DNA of 64,000 nucleotides from Sthenelais limicola (lineage: Eukaryota; Annelida; Polychaeta; Phyllodocida; Sigalionidae): NCBI GenBank assembly GCA_942159475.1, contig OW804094.1:126776755-126840754 (forward strand), given 5' to 3'. This document shows, in pieces, positions 1-10,100 of this stretch (the stretch's first letter is position 1; every line of letters starts with the position of its first letter). The position numbers and the translations under genes were made by a program. The notes under the pieces are model-generated. The model ran no database searches. It was not told the DNA's origin and saw only the letters and a program-made list of their open reading frames with translations.

Positions 1-831
1 CTATATACTTGTGTATACGTAGCGCGTCTCAGATCAACGGGACTCTAACAGATCATCCAGGCTTCAAAGAATCCGGATTAAATGGATGGTGGGAACATAC
101 ACTCTCACCCTACCCTGAACAAATCTCATGATATTTTTGCCCTCGTGTCAGAAGCCTTGTTGATTTATGAATTGGGTGAATTTTTAGAAGCGCTAGTTAG
201 AAGTTAGGCGGAGAAATCCAAACACGCCCGGGTATTTTGCTCTGGGGTTGTCAGGAAATAATGACGCTAATGACAGATACAAGTCAAAGCAATGTCTGCC
301 CTTCATTTGTATACGACAAGAGTATAAGATATTTTAATATCGAGGAAGTGTTTTTTTGACCTGAGTTTATGGGTTTGCGAAATGTGCAAGTTAGAAGTAT
401 GAAGCCACACTGGAGATGGGCCAGTGTTCTTGCTGGAAGCACAAACAAATGTAAACTGTAAGCTATTCATAGAGGACTCCAAGGCTTGTCTTACTTTTGA
501 AATCTTCTCTTGGGACAGAAAGGCCGAGGATGGATAAATATACTGAGCCCGCATGGTAACTTAAGTGCTCAGTTTAAGATGACATGTAAGTCACATCGCA
601 GGAAGATTAATTTCCTGGTTTATTTCCTAACGTAAAAATAGCCATCAATAATTTCGTGATTAATGCTGTTGAGAATGGTTAGAGTCCGTGAGTTAGTGCT
701 CGATCTTGTTGATTTTGTTGCTATTTGCTCGCGGCGCGAATGAGTTTTATTTGCTCCCGTCGTGGACTTTGGCATTTTAAATGAAAGTCCTTTATAAAAT
801 GCTTTTCATGGCCTATTATTCATAGCGTGTT

Positions 832-850
832 TGGCATATCTCATATGCCA
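832..850. promoter_or_regulatory. Dyad TGGCATAT-CTC-ATATGCCA
   Basis: Two perfect 8-bp arms are separated by 3 nt. A closely similar dyad with a 1-nt spacer occurs at 13796-13810. This suggests a possible dimeric DNA-binding site, but no family is assigned. Confidence 0.3.
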
Positions 851-3091
851 CATCCATTTGTTTCTGAGGTACGTGAACACTTTTTTAAAATGACAGTTTT
901 CCCAGTATAACTAAAAGAAATAGCCCAGGATAGAATGAGGTATTCTAGGTGCGGGTGTGTAAAGAGTAAATATGATGATTTCAAATCTCCCCCCTCAGTC
1001 GATCCCACCGCGTAGATATAAAACTTTTTTTGCCCTGGAATCTTCGGATCTTGAAAAGGTTTTTTATGGCAGTTTATTTTATTTCACATGATGGAATGCA
1101 TGGAGAGAGGGGATGAGATAAGGTGAAAAATAAATAGAACTCTTATCTGTTCATCATCAGCATTTTGCTTGCGTGTGAAGATGTAATCTTTATGTTAGCT
1201 GTAAACTTTTTCTGTCTAGTTTTTCCAGGAATGATAAGTACCCCTGGAACTCGAATGGTACAGAGAACTTGTGGCTCTGCGGGGAAAATGCGAAGTCGGG
1301 GATGTAAATAGTTTGTGCTTTTTTACTTTTGACAGATGGCAATATATTAGATACGAGTGACATTGGATAGGCCTAAGTTTAACAGCCAGTCGGAGTTGGT
1401 GTCATCTATTTTAAAACGAAAACCAATATGGGCCAGTATCAAGTTTTAAATGTTGCCAGCAGTGTGCTTGCCCCTTCGCGATAGGGGGTAGAAACTCATT
1501 TTGTCGGTGAGAATGTCAGCAACTTTAGGGGGCTTATGAATTTCTTTAGCCTCTATCATGTTGCTTTGTTCTAGAATAATATGTTATATTGTCTGAGCTC
1601 TGCGAGTAAAACCTCTACTTTTATTCCTCCTTTATATACCACAACAATGACTCGATATATGTGTTCAGATTTACCAGCGCATTTCCTCTTCAATGTGTTT
1701 CTCATTGCAAAGGATCTTTTATAATTGAAACTCGCTCTTCTGTAAATCATGCGTTTTAAGGGTTAATCTTTTTGATGAATTACTTACTCAATGTTGTGTG
1801 GTTTCGTTTCCCAGCGCAGCTTTGTTTCAACAAGGCGATAAGAAAATGGGAAGATGTTAGCCTGACGGTATTTGCAAATCACTTGTACTTTCTTGAGTCT
1901 GACCCGGACGTCTTTGAGGGTAAACAAAGCTCTCTATCATGGGCGGATTCATAAAATGTTGAAGGCGTATTTATATGAACAACTCACAAGTGTTCATAGT
2001 TTTAAGTTCAAATTCAGTTCATACTATATTTTAATGCATTGTTAATAGTATTTCACCTTTATGGGTGAGAACTGGAGTAAGAACCCACAATATTAATATT
2101 ACGCTTACAACTTGCAAACATAATGGATACCAATTATGATAAAGAAATACACGATGAGCACTAATCGAAACCGAATACATCCCAATCATATCATATAACA
2201 AACATTTGCAGTTTTATATACTTTATTAGCTATGATATTAATCAAAACAGCAAGTCCGTAATTCAGGACACAGATATTTTTCATGATTTTTCTTTTTGTA
2301 GCGAACACGCTTTTGCCCTGCATAAACAGACAGTGTACAGATGTGTACGGACAACTGACAAAGGTTATGAACAACAGCATCGGTCACAGCCTTTGAACCA
2401 CAGGTGAAAGGGAAACCTATCCAAAACCATGTAATCATCGATCCAACAGGCAATACTTTTCCTTCTATTGTTTTTGAGACAAAGATATGGGAACAGTTGA
2501 ATGTAACAAATAGCCAGGGCTCGGCATGCGATATGCAATCTGTGCTTTAAGTCCATGCAGATCGTTTGGTAATGAGAAAAGCGATCTTTGTGGCCATGAA
2601 AAGGCATCGCAATCCCATCTCACCTGGCCAATCAAGACACCTGTAGAATCAATGGCGGTCTGACCTTTGTTTAGGTAACACAAACCCCGTGCTCATAGGT
2701 CAGGATCGGGCGGAGTAGGGTCTCGGTTTAAAGACCACCGGGAAGGGGAAAGATGTATTGAAATCCACCCAAGCCAATTCCTTGACGTTCCTCAAGTAAG
2801 ATGACACAACAAGTCCGGGTGAGACATAATGGGTGGCTAGGTTACCCTCAGAGAGCCAAGGCCAAGCCGTTAGACTACACCTGACCGACCCCTGCCAAAT
2901 TGACATGGTCCTCCGTTCAAAGACGCGCAAGAGCTCACTGATACGGCTGGCGGGGGCGAGAGTGGGATCAAAGTTGGCCTAGATGATCTGACCAATTGTA
3001 GCAAATGAACCCAGGTCGACACCAAACTCACGCGCCTTCTCAAAGCACGAAATGGTCCAGAGGTTGGTCATGAGGACTTATATGATGATGA

Positions 3092-3153
3092 CTGAGGGTG
3101 AGGACAGGGAGGAGAAGGAGGAAGAGGAGGAGGAGAAGGAGGAGGAGGAAGGA
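3092..3153 (+). repeat. GA/GGA-rich purine tract
   Basis: An imperfect (GGA)n tract on the plus strand, almost wholly purine for about 60 nt. Confidence 0.8.
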
Positions 3154-4710
3154 CAGGCTTGGTGACTGAAGAACTTCAAGAAGCCACCACTACTGGCGTT
3201 TTGTAGGCATGGGGTGGGAGAAAGCAATGGGCAGACTGGCCTAGTCATGTTGTATTAGGCAAGGATCGGCGCTGCTGAATGATACGCATCACTTTTAGAA
3301 TGAACTGCATTGAATTTCATTGTGCATATTTGCTTTCCCACCGGCCTACTCGGAGAAAAGGGGGTTGACTCCGGCCAAGGAGGGGAAAGGAAGAGAGTGA
3401 GTCTGTAGAAGGACAATATCCCTAATACCACGGCTGTTTACCGTCCATACTGGCACCCTTTAACATGCAGCTACTTGTATGAAATGGGTGTTTACTCAGA
3501 CAGGTTTCTAGTCAATAAAATGTTACCAAACTCAAAGCCCATCTTCTTGGGTCGTCCTGACATATTGTCGGAGCATTTTTATACTGCGTAAAAAGGCGCA
3601 CTTTTCTAGGCATGTCTACTCGACTTCCTGAAGTCTGTGTATAGTATTGCTGGGGCAATTTCAGATTCTGTTGGGCGTCTTTTGGGCCGTTTCCTTTCTG
3701 AAATATCGCCATGAATAAGATGTCGAAGCGGGCGAATTGATATATCCTTTTCATTTCCGCGCGGCCCCACCACAGACAGTATAATGAGATACAATAACTC
3801 AATGTTCCAATTCATTTCATGCGAACACATTCTGGTGGCAAGGCCTGGTCAGTAAGCACTTTGAACTATGGCCATTTATTGATCCAGTCTTTTGTCGCTG
3901 TAATTTGCTTTTTTTTTCGTGGAATATTTCAAAAGACACTCCGAGGCCAGTTTGGAGAGTGACAAATAAACCTAACAACCGAACCAACCCCCAATATACT
4001 GCGGATGTCCCTCTTTTTGCTTCTTTAACATTTGTTCTTAATATGTAAGGCGCCCCTTTCCTAAGCAACATTTCACAGGCAGCAGGGGTTCAAAGCCGCC
4101 CTCCCCGCTTACAAAGAGAATATTATCGGATTTTACACTCATGGATGTGTGTCCAATACATTTCATTTTGGCATGACATGGGCGCCACAAAGACCGCGGA
4201 TGGAAACTAAGTGGAAGCTCCAATAGCAATAAAATTCCTCAGTAGGCTTTGTAATGCGCGGTTCCAATGGTAAAATTGATCGTAGAACTTTTGAAATTGA
4301 ATGACAAAGCTCTGTTTCGTGACATTGAAGGAAGGCGCGCCTCCTCCTCTAAGAATGGGGAAATGTACTGGCTATAGATTGGTTTGTTGTTTTGTCTGGT
4401 CGTAATTGCACGGATACAAATAAGTATTCTTTTCAGATGCCAGGAAATATGATCGCAATCACGCACCATTGAAAGTCAAATTAAAAGCAAGGGACACAGG
4501 TAAAATACGACTACTCTGAAGTTTTCAATGGAAAGGGGGTAATTCGTTATTGAAAAAAACATCTGAGTAAAAGAGCTTTGGAGTTTTCTAGTCATCTTTG
4601 GAGTCTTCTACTTTCATAATAGATATCTATGTATGCGGTAAAATGGTATGAGTGATGTGAATCTACTGTCATCTGTTCGAGGATGAAGCATTGGATCCAC
4701 TGAGCGCTGA

Positions 4711-4746
4711 TACGGCCGATCAAGCGTCGGGCGTAAATCGGCCGTA
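4711..4746. repeat. Perfect 10-bp inverted repeat, TACGGCCGAT / ATCGGCCGTA
   Basis: The arms at 4711-4720 and 4737-4746 are perfect reverse complements around a 16-nt GC-rich spacer. The core word ATCGGCCG appears a third time at 4866-4873. This GC-rich, CpG-containing cluster sits in AT-rich DNA. A TATATAAA-like word follows at about 4757. It could be a dimeric factor site or a small hairpin; its function is unknown. Confidence 0.5.
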
Positions 4747-5203
4747 GTCCTGACATTTATATAAACTGTTTTGACACGGTCGTCTCTACTACTCTACGCC
4801 TGGAGTCCATTTCATATTGTGTAAAAGAAATATTCAATTAATTATAAGGACCTGGTTGGCCGTATATCGGCCGCCTGGAAGTGCAGTGTATACGGAAGGT
4901 AAGCAGGGAAATATGTTATCATAAATAGAAGGGTATGATATATCATCGTATAATTTCTTCGAGTGATATTCTATTCGCGATGCTGATTAAAGTGTTTAAA
5001 CTTGCTGATGACATTGAGCCATATCACATCCTAATATGGTATGAAAATAGAACATAAAGGTAATAAAAACATGCCAATCAATTTTCCATAATAATTATAC
5101 ATTGTGTGTGGGATTTTCTATTCAATCATATTTTGGAATTGCTTTTATACGAACAAAACACGGCACATTTAATACCTCCCGCAACTTATCAACTTGTCAA
5201 AGT

Positions 5204-5225
5204 ATATATCACTTATATTGGGAGT
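5204..5225 (+). repeat. Direct repeat copy 1 flanking the hairpin
   Basis: This 22-nt segment (ATATATCACTTATATTGGGA followed by GT) recurs at 5380-5401 with one mismatch, 176 bp away. The hairpin at 5285-5347 lies between the two copies. Similarity does not extend beyond the 22 nt. Confidence 0.6.
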
Positions 5226-5284
5226 TCTTTTACTCATCGTCTTCATCCAAGAGAATGCATATATTCATCTGCATATATTCGTCT

Positions 5285-5347
5285 GCATGTTGCTGCCTTT
5301 GAAATATAGCACTCCTACGTCGTGCTATATTTCAGGGAGCAACACGC
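5285..5347. ncRNA. Long near-perfect hairpin, microRNA-precursor-like
   Basis: The arms TGAAATATAGCAC (5300-5312) and GTGCTATATTTCA (5322-5334) pair perfectly over 13 bp around a 9-nt loop. Below them, CC pairs with GG across a TT bulge, then GTTGCT pairs with AGCAAC, and the base extends by T-A and GC/GC pairs with one A-C mismatch. That gives roughly 24 pairs in 63 nt, the size of a short pre-miRNA. Either strand could be transcribed. Neither arm matches conserved microRNAs I remember. Alternatives are a small inverted-repeat element remnant or a DNA cruciform. Confidence 0.4.
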
Positions 5348-5379
5348 TGTCATTAGACTGACTGTGATTTAAGTACACA

Positions 5380-5401
5380 ATATATCACTTATTTTGGGAG
5401 T
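5380..5401 (+). repeat. Direct repeat copy 2 flanking the hairpin
   Basis: This is the second copy of the 22-nt repeat, with a single A-to-T difference from 5204-5225. The copies lie about 60 nt upstream and 33 nt downstream of the hairpin, so they are not target-site duplications directly abutting it. Confidence 0.6.
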
Positions 5402-5939
5402 GCCCATATATGTATCCCTAGTTTTATATTCATTATAGAATTAATTGTTTTCACTGAGCTTAAACTGGGGGTACTAATGGTAATGATTAAAATGTTACCT
5501 CTTTAAGCATTCTTAGAACCTAGCTGTATATACAACCCATTAAATGACCTACTCCCGTATACGTAGTAGGAAGGTTTGGTTCGGCTATCTTATAGAATAG
5601 AACACATAATTTCCCTGGGAAATACATGCATTTCTTCTTGACAATGAAATGTTTTTAGCATAGAGCCTATGCCTGAATGTGTGCAATAACAATGCATTTA
5701 ATTAATATTATTATTAAATTCTTTACTGTATTAATAAAATAAAGCAGGTGATGCGCTTCTGGCTGAGCCAGGTCTTCCAGTGTGTGCTTAAAATTAAAGT
5801 AAAAATTGTTTAAACTAGTATCTCAGCAGTTTTTTTCCTATTTGTAGATTTATTCGGTCTAGAATGGTGATATTGATTCCGACGTTTCGCATCTAATGTT
5901 GATCCTTCACCAGGGAACGTTTACATTAAGGTTTTCTAG

Positions 5940-6127
5940 GGGGTATATTAAAGATGTGTAGCTTTAGTTACCAAAGTTAAAGTAAAAAGATTCAACAAAG
6001 ATGCAATATGTCAATAAACAGCTGATGTACAGTAAAGCTTTCAATAAGATGACCGGTATGTACAGTGTAATTAAATTAGTCCAATGTTGCTTTGTCAATT
6101 CTCTTTGATAGTCCTAATAATGCTAAT
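5940..6127 (+). repeat. Tandem duplication, unit 1 (188 bp)
   Basis: The unit begins GGGGTATATTAAAGATGTG and ends AATGCTAAT. It is followed immediately by a second copy. By eye there are about 15 differences over the 188 aligned bases (about 92% identity). The unit is AT-rich, without an ORF or terminal inverted repeats. Confidence 0.9.
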
Positions 6128-6372
6128 GGGGTATATTAAAAATGTGTAGCTTTAGTTACCATGGTTAAAGTAAAACGATTAAACAAAGATGCAATACGTC
6201 AATGAACAGATTCAAAAGTTCCATATAAGTCTCAAGGCATGCTCATTATCATAAAATCTACAAATGCTGACGTACAACAAAGCTTTCAATAAGATGACCT
6301 GTATATACAGTGGAATCAAATTAGTCCAATGTTGCTTTGTCAATTCTCTTTAATAGTCCTAATAATGCTAAT
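6128..6372 (+). repeat. Tandem duplication, unit 2 (245 bp)
   Basis: The second copy begins at the same word GGGGTATATTAAA. It carries an extra 57-bp block after the word AACAG (starting near 6213), which accounts exactly for the length difference. Either unit 2 gained the block or unit 1 lost it. No coding potential is seen. Confidence 0.9.
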
Positions 6373-7440
6373 AGCATTTGTTAAGTGTCAGTTCCGATGC
6401 TATCGACATGTGATAAAATTAAATGCTAGACGCATAAATAAGACTGTTGTGATGCTATTTCTAGAAGAGAAATGTCTATTTATAATAGTATGACTAATAA
6501 TGAACTGAACTAGCTATTCCAATTACCTGGGCTGTCTTACAGCGATTCCCTCTAACAGTGGCCTCCTTGGGTGATATTTAAAAAATAGGATGCGAGAGGA
6601 TAGGTTAACTTGTGACTCACCTTCAAGGCTTTTGTTTTAACAATATGAGGTAATGATTTATTTTTATTATCACTGTTTACTCTGTATAAATACATTACCG
6701 GACCCTGTTGTTTCTTCAAATAATAATTTCGTTTTTATAAATAAACAATCCCTTCTCACAGTTGTTGGCATTTCCGTTTCGTTTCTAGAGTACACGACTT
6801 GGAAACAATATGATAAATAACGGCCTTCCCACGCCGAAAGTATTGCAAAGACAAGCCACTGGTATAAAGTCTATACCAAATGGACGGTTTCATGAAATGT
6901 TTTCTTGGCCAATATCCACATCCCCCTGTGTGTTTACATTAACCAGCGTTGAAAATTCTTGCTCTGATAAAAGGCGGAGTGGAACAATATGAGTCATATA
7001 TCATGGGAACAAATATGCGCTGGTTGGATTTCTGGGGAAAGGGTTAGCACATAAATTGTAGATCTATCCCGAAGACTGCATGCGGGACACGTAGCTCGTT
7101 TGTATCAAACATATTCATCACTTAATGAACACGTACCGCCGCGCCCACTATTATGAAGCGAGAGAGAATGCATCTTGCCAGTGCAGACTGACATTGTCCA
7201 TTTGTGGGAAAGGAATGGGAAAGGAAAGAACTCGTTTCGGTAAAGAAATGATCCCTCTTCGCTCCTTTAGAAGTGTTTAAGCGAGTAATAATAATATTAA
7301 TCATAAGAGATAATTTATATAAAACAGCTAGAAAAGGGGGAAAGTAGTTTATAGATGAATTACCCCACAGCAACGGTATAACAACTTCGTTGAGGTTACT
7401 TTATTGTTTTTTGAGCAACTTTTTTTCTCTGTTTTAATTT
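6373..7440. other. Noncoding, AT-rich, nothing distinctive
   Basis: Includes a MEF2-like word CTATTTATAA near 6477 and otherwise short spurious ORFs. Confidence 0.45.
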
Positions 7441-7515
7441 CTCACTTGTATGCGGTGGTGGGCTTGCTTTATGTATGGACTGCCCCACCCTTGTTTGATT
7501 GGTCGATGATGCTGG

Positions 7516-7530
7516 CCGCTAGGTGGTGTA
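7516..7530 (+). promoter_or_regulatory. CTCF-like motif
   Basis: CCGCTAGGTGGTGTA resembles the bilaterian CTCF core CCRSYAGRKGGCRSY; the T in place of C after GG is the main deviation. It lies at the 5' edge of a GC-balanced block. Confidence 0.35.
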
Positions 7531-8199
7531 TCATGCGCCTCCATTAGAGCAGGTGCTCAAGATTCCCCCTCTGATGAGCAGAATCTTTATGGCTTGAGAT
7601 TTCCACCTCGGATGAAACAAAACCGCGCTCGGCGCCTGACCTTTCCTCGCAGCGGTCATCCATTTTTCATCGGAGGCGGCAATAAAATTTGAATAGTGTC
7701 TTCTGATGTAAAGTGGTAGGGACTGATAAATGGAATATGGACAAATATTCGGCTACCTTTATTTGCATTGATCAGGCGAAGGCTGATGGCCAATAAAGCC
7801 TCTCCGATTTGATGGCGAGATTGGATTTTTCGGCCGCCTTCAAAATTTGCAGTGATGGCCGGCGAAACTCAATCACCTCTATGTCAGTTTTACATGGGCT
7901 TGTGATTAAAATGTATCCATAAAAGCGATCGTGTGCGAGCCGGGGGGAGTGGGATGGAGTCGCTCTAATCACATGCGGCCCTGTCCCCCTTACATGACAC
8001 ATAGCCCTGCAAATGGACTGCCCTGCCACAAATTTACTTTGCATGGTGCTACATGCGCCGTTCTGATGCAAAAATTTGGTCGAACAAGAGATGGGAAAAT
8101 GGGAAACTGTTGCCCGGGCGACTGGACACTGAGTGTAATTTTGAGTTGCAAACTCGAGTCGTTTGTTTGGTCGAGGTAAACTATGGGAGCCAGTGTGTG

Positions 8200-8215
8200 T
8201 ACATGTATACATGTA
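8200..8215. repeat. 16-bp perfect palindrome TACATGTATACATGTA
   Basis: This self-complementary word contains two CATG cores 8 bp apart. It lies beside a TAGGTAGG-type low-complexity stretch, so it may be part of alternating purine-pyrimidine (Z-DNA-prone) sequence rather than a factor site. Confidence 0.35.
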
Positions 8216-9590
8216 GGTAGAAAGGTAGGTAGGTGGATGGTTGGGCTGCTGTAGATGGAAGGAGATCAGGTGGAATGGGGGAGTTGGAAGAGAAGGACAT
8301 GAAGAAGAAGGGGAATGGGAGATGGGAGAGACTCCATCGGACTTGTTTTCATCCTTTATCATTTGGCGAAGGTCCCATATTGGGCGAGTCTGATCTTCTT
8401 GGCAAGTTTTAAAGCCGACGCATGAAAGGGTGGCAAATAAGATACAGCTAATCTCCTTAGATACAGCTTTGAAATGTCAGATTTCAATTTCGCCTGATGA
8501 ATATGGGGTGATATTGACTCGAAAGCAAATCAGGCCAACAGGACTCGGAGAAGGATGGGTGGCGATGTTGAAGAATTTTGCATATGTAGCGTCGGTAGGC
8601 GACCGTTATTAAATTTTCATGGCCCCCTTCAGCATGATGTACTGCCTACAATAGGCGTCCAGAAGAGTGGACATAATGCCATGAAAGTGCTAATTTAGGC
8701 GCTGATATCTCGCTGTATTCAGCTGGCTCCTGAGATGAAAAGGCCTTTAATTTGGGTGCCAGCCTCGCAAGGCCTGATGTTCTCCCAAGAGTTGAGACTG
8801 TCGTTTGAGGAGCGAGAGAAGAGTTGGGTTTGTTAAGCACCGCTTTGGTGAAATACAGATATGAAAGATGCTGGAGGGGAATTGGGAAGGGGGTGGGGGT
8901 AGGGGTATAAGAAGATAGTGGAAGGAGAGGGTGGGTTGGGGGTAGGGGCTAACAGTAGTAGGAGAAGTAGGGAGAGGCTGCAGTGATTGGATCCTGGTGC
9001 AAATGGCCATTGAAAGCCCAGTGCTGCAGTCTTTAAAGGACACCACATTGATGCCCAATTAAGCCTTAGTCTCCGTGTACCTAATGCTTCATCATCCTCG
9101 CTTCATTTCAAAATAGCAGCCATGGAGCCAGAGGACATAACCTACCAGCAGTGGATGTCTATCCAGGTCTCTGATATACACACCATCCCTATTTAGATAA
9201 GGGAAATGTTATCCCAAGTCCTGTTCACATCTTCTTTTAGACTGAATAGTTCCAGCTGATAAAATATGATCCGAGGGCAAGTGAGTGTCTATTAAATGTC
9301 TCGCACTTGCAAGAGGGGATTGGTTTCCCATAGACTGTAAGGGACTGTCCCTCAACCCCCTTTTGCTCCTACTACTTACACCCTTACCTCTACCCCTCAA
9401 CCCCGACCGCCTCGTCTGTATCCTTCTTCCTCCCCCTCCCCTATTAGAAGCCAACTGTCCGCACCCCATCGTTACACCCGTTCCATATACACTCTCCCCA
9501 TTTACATATCCCCTACCTAGCACCCTGCCATCACGCTTGCATTGTTTTGGTCCTGTCCACCTCTTCTCCTCTTACTGTCTTTACTTACTC

Positions 9591-9634
9591 CTCACTCACT
9601 CTCTCACTCACTCACTCACTTACTCACTCACTCA
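9591..9634 (+). repeat. (CTCA)n microsatellite
   Basis: About ten imperfect ACTC/CTCA units ending a pyrimidine-rich stretch that begins near 9340. This explains the 121-codon low-complexity ORF there. Confidence 0.85.
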
Positions 9635-9945
9635 TTCTCTCCACGAGTAGTATAGGCCTAGTAGTAGCCACCCGTCGGTGGTGGGTGCACCTCACTCACT
9701 GACCACCCGTGCCTGACCTTGTAATCTGCTTGTGGAAGATTTTTGGCACATCCTTTGCAAGTTCAGGGTCATTAGGTACAGATAGGAGGCGAAATATGAT
9801 GAGGAAGCTGACCATGAAGTTGTGTCGATGGAAGCGGAAGCAATGAAGCCTGCTCGGTGGCTTCTAGGCAGGCAGACGATCGCGCTGCGCCGAGATCGGG
9901 CGCGAAAGGGCGCTTGGTACAGTAGGGCCTTAATATTACTAACTG

Positions 9946-9960
9946 CCAGAAGAGGGCAGG
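9946..9960 (+). promoter_or_regulatory. CTCF-like motif
   Basis: CCAGAAGAGGGCAGG fits the CTCF core with one or two deviations from consensus, and the GAGGGCAG half is intact. A (TGG)n tract lies about 55 bp downstream. Confidence 0.4.
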
Positions 9961-10016
9961 AGCGGGTCGGACCTGCCAAAAGCTGCCGAATCCAACATCC
10001 ATATGAGAGGCAAGGA

Positions 10017-10047
10017 GTGGTGGTGGTGGTGGCGGTGGTGGTGGTGG
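10017..10047 (+). repeat. (TGG)n microsatellite
   Basis: About ten TGG units with one GCG interruption. Confidence 0.85.
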
Positions 10048-10100
10048 ACATTCGTGCTTCTTTCATTAGTACATTTAAATATTCATAGACCTATATTGGT

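Larger units (their letters stand above)
1..4710. other. Noncoding, no gene seen
   Basis: Mostly AT-rich unique sequence, becoming GC-richer between about 2680 and 3250. Short ORFs on both strands have no coding bias or known domain. A 33-codon frame at 1820-1919 sits between a plausible acceptor and a weak donor but is not supported further. A 12-bp AT palindrome lies at 2089-2100. Confidence 0.5.
7441..9190. other. GC-balanced unique block, regulatory-like
   Basis: Rich in words such as GGCCAATAAA, TGATTAAAAT and CCATAAAAG. It holds the longest open frame of the window (7772-8362, minus, 196 codons). That frame translates a TTCC/CCA-rich low-complexity half plus unique sequence, with no recognisable domain, so I treat it as noncoding. 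Purine-rich low complexity occupies about 8860-8960. Confidence 0.4.

Noticed and set aside
1820..1919. Possible 33-codon internal exon with KAIRKWEDVSL, faintly like a metalloprotease segment
   Set aside because: The donor (GG|GTAAAC) is imperfect, there is no zinc-binding motif, no partner exons and no codon bias.
7772..8362. Longest open frame (196 codons, minus strand)
   Set aside because: The first part translates low-complexity TTCC/CCA-rich sequence and the rest has no recognisable domain or codon bias. Other frames are partly open too.
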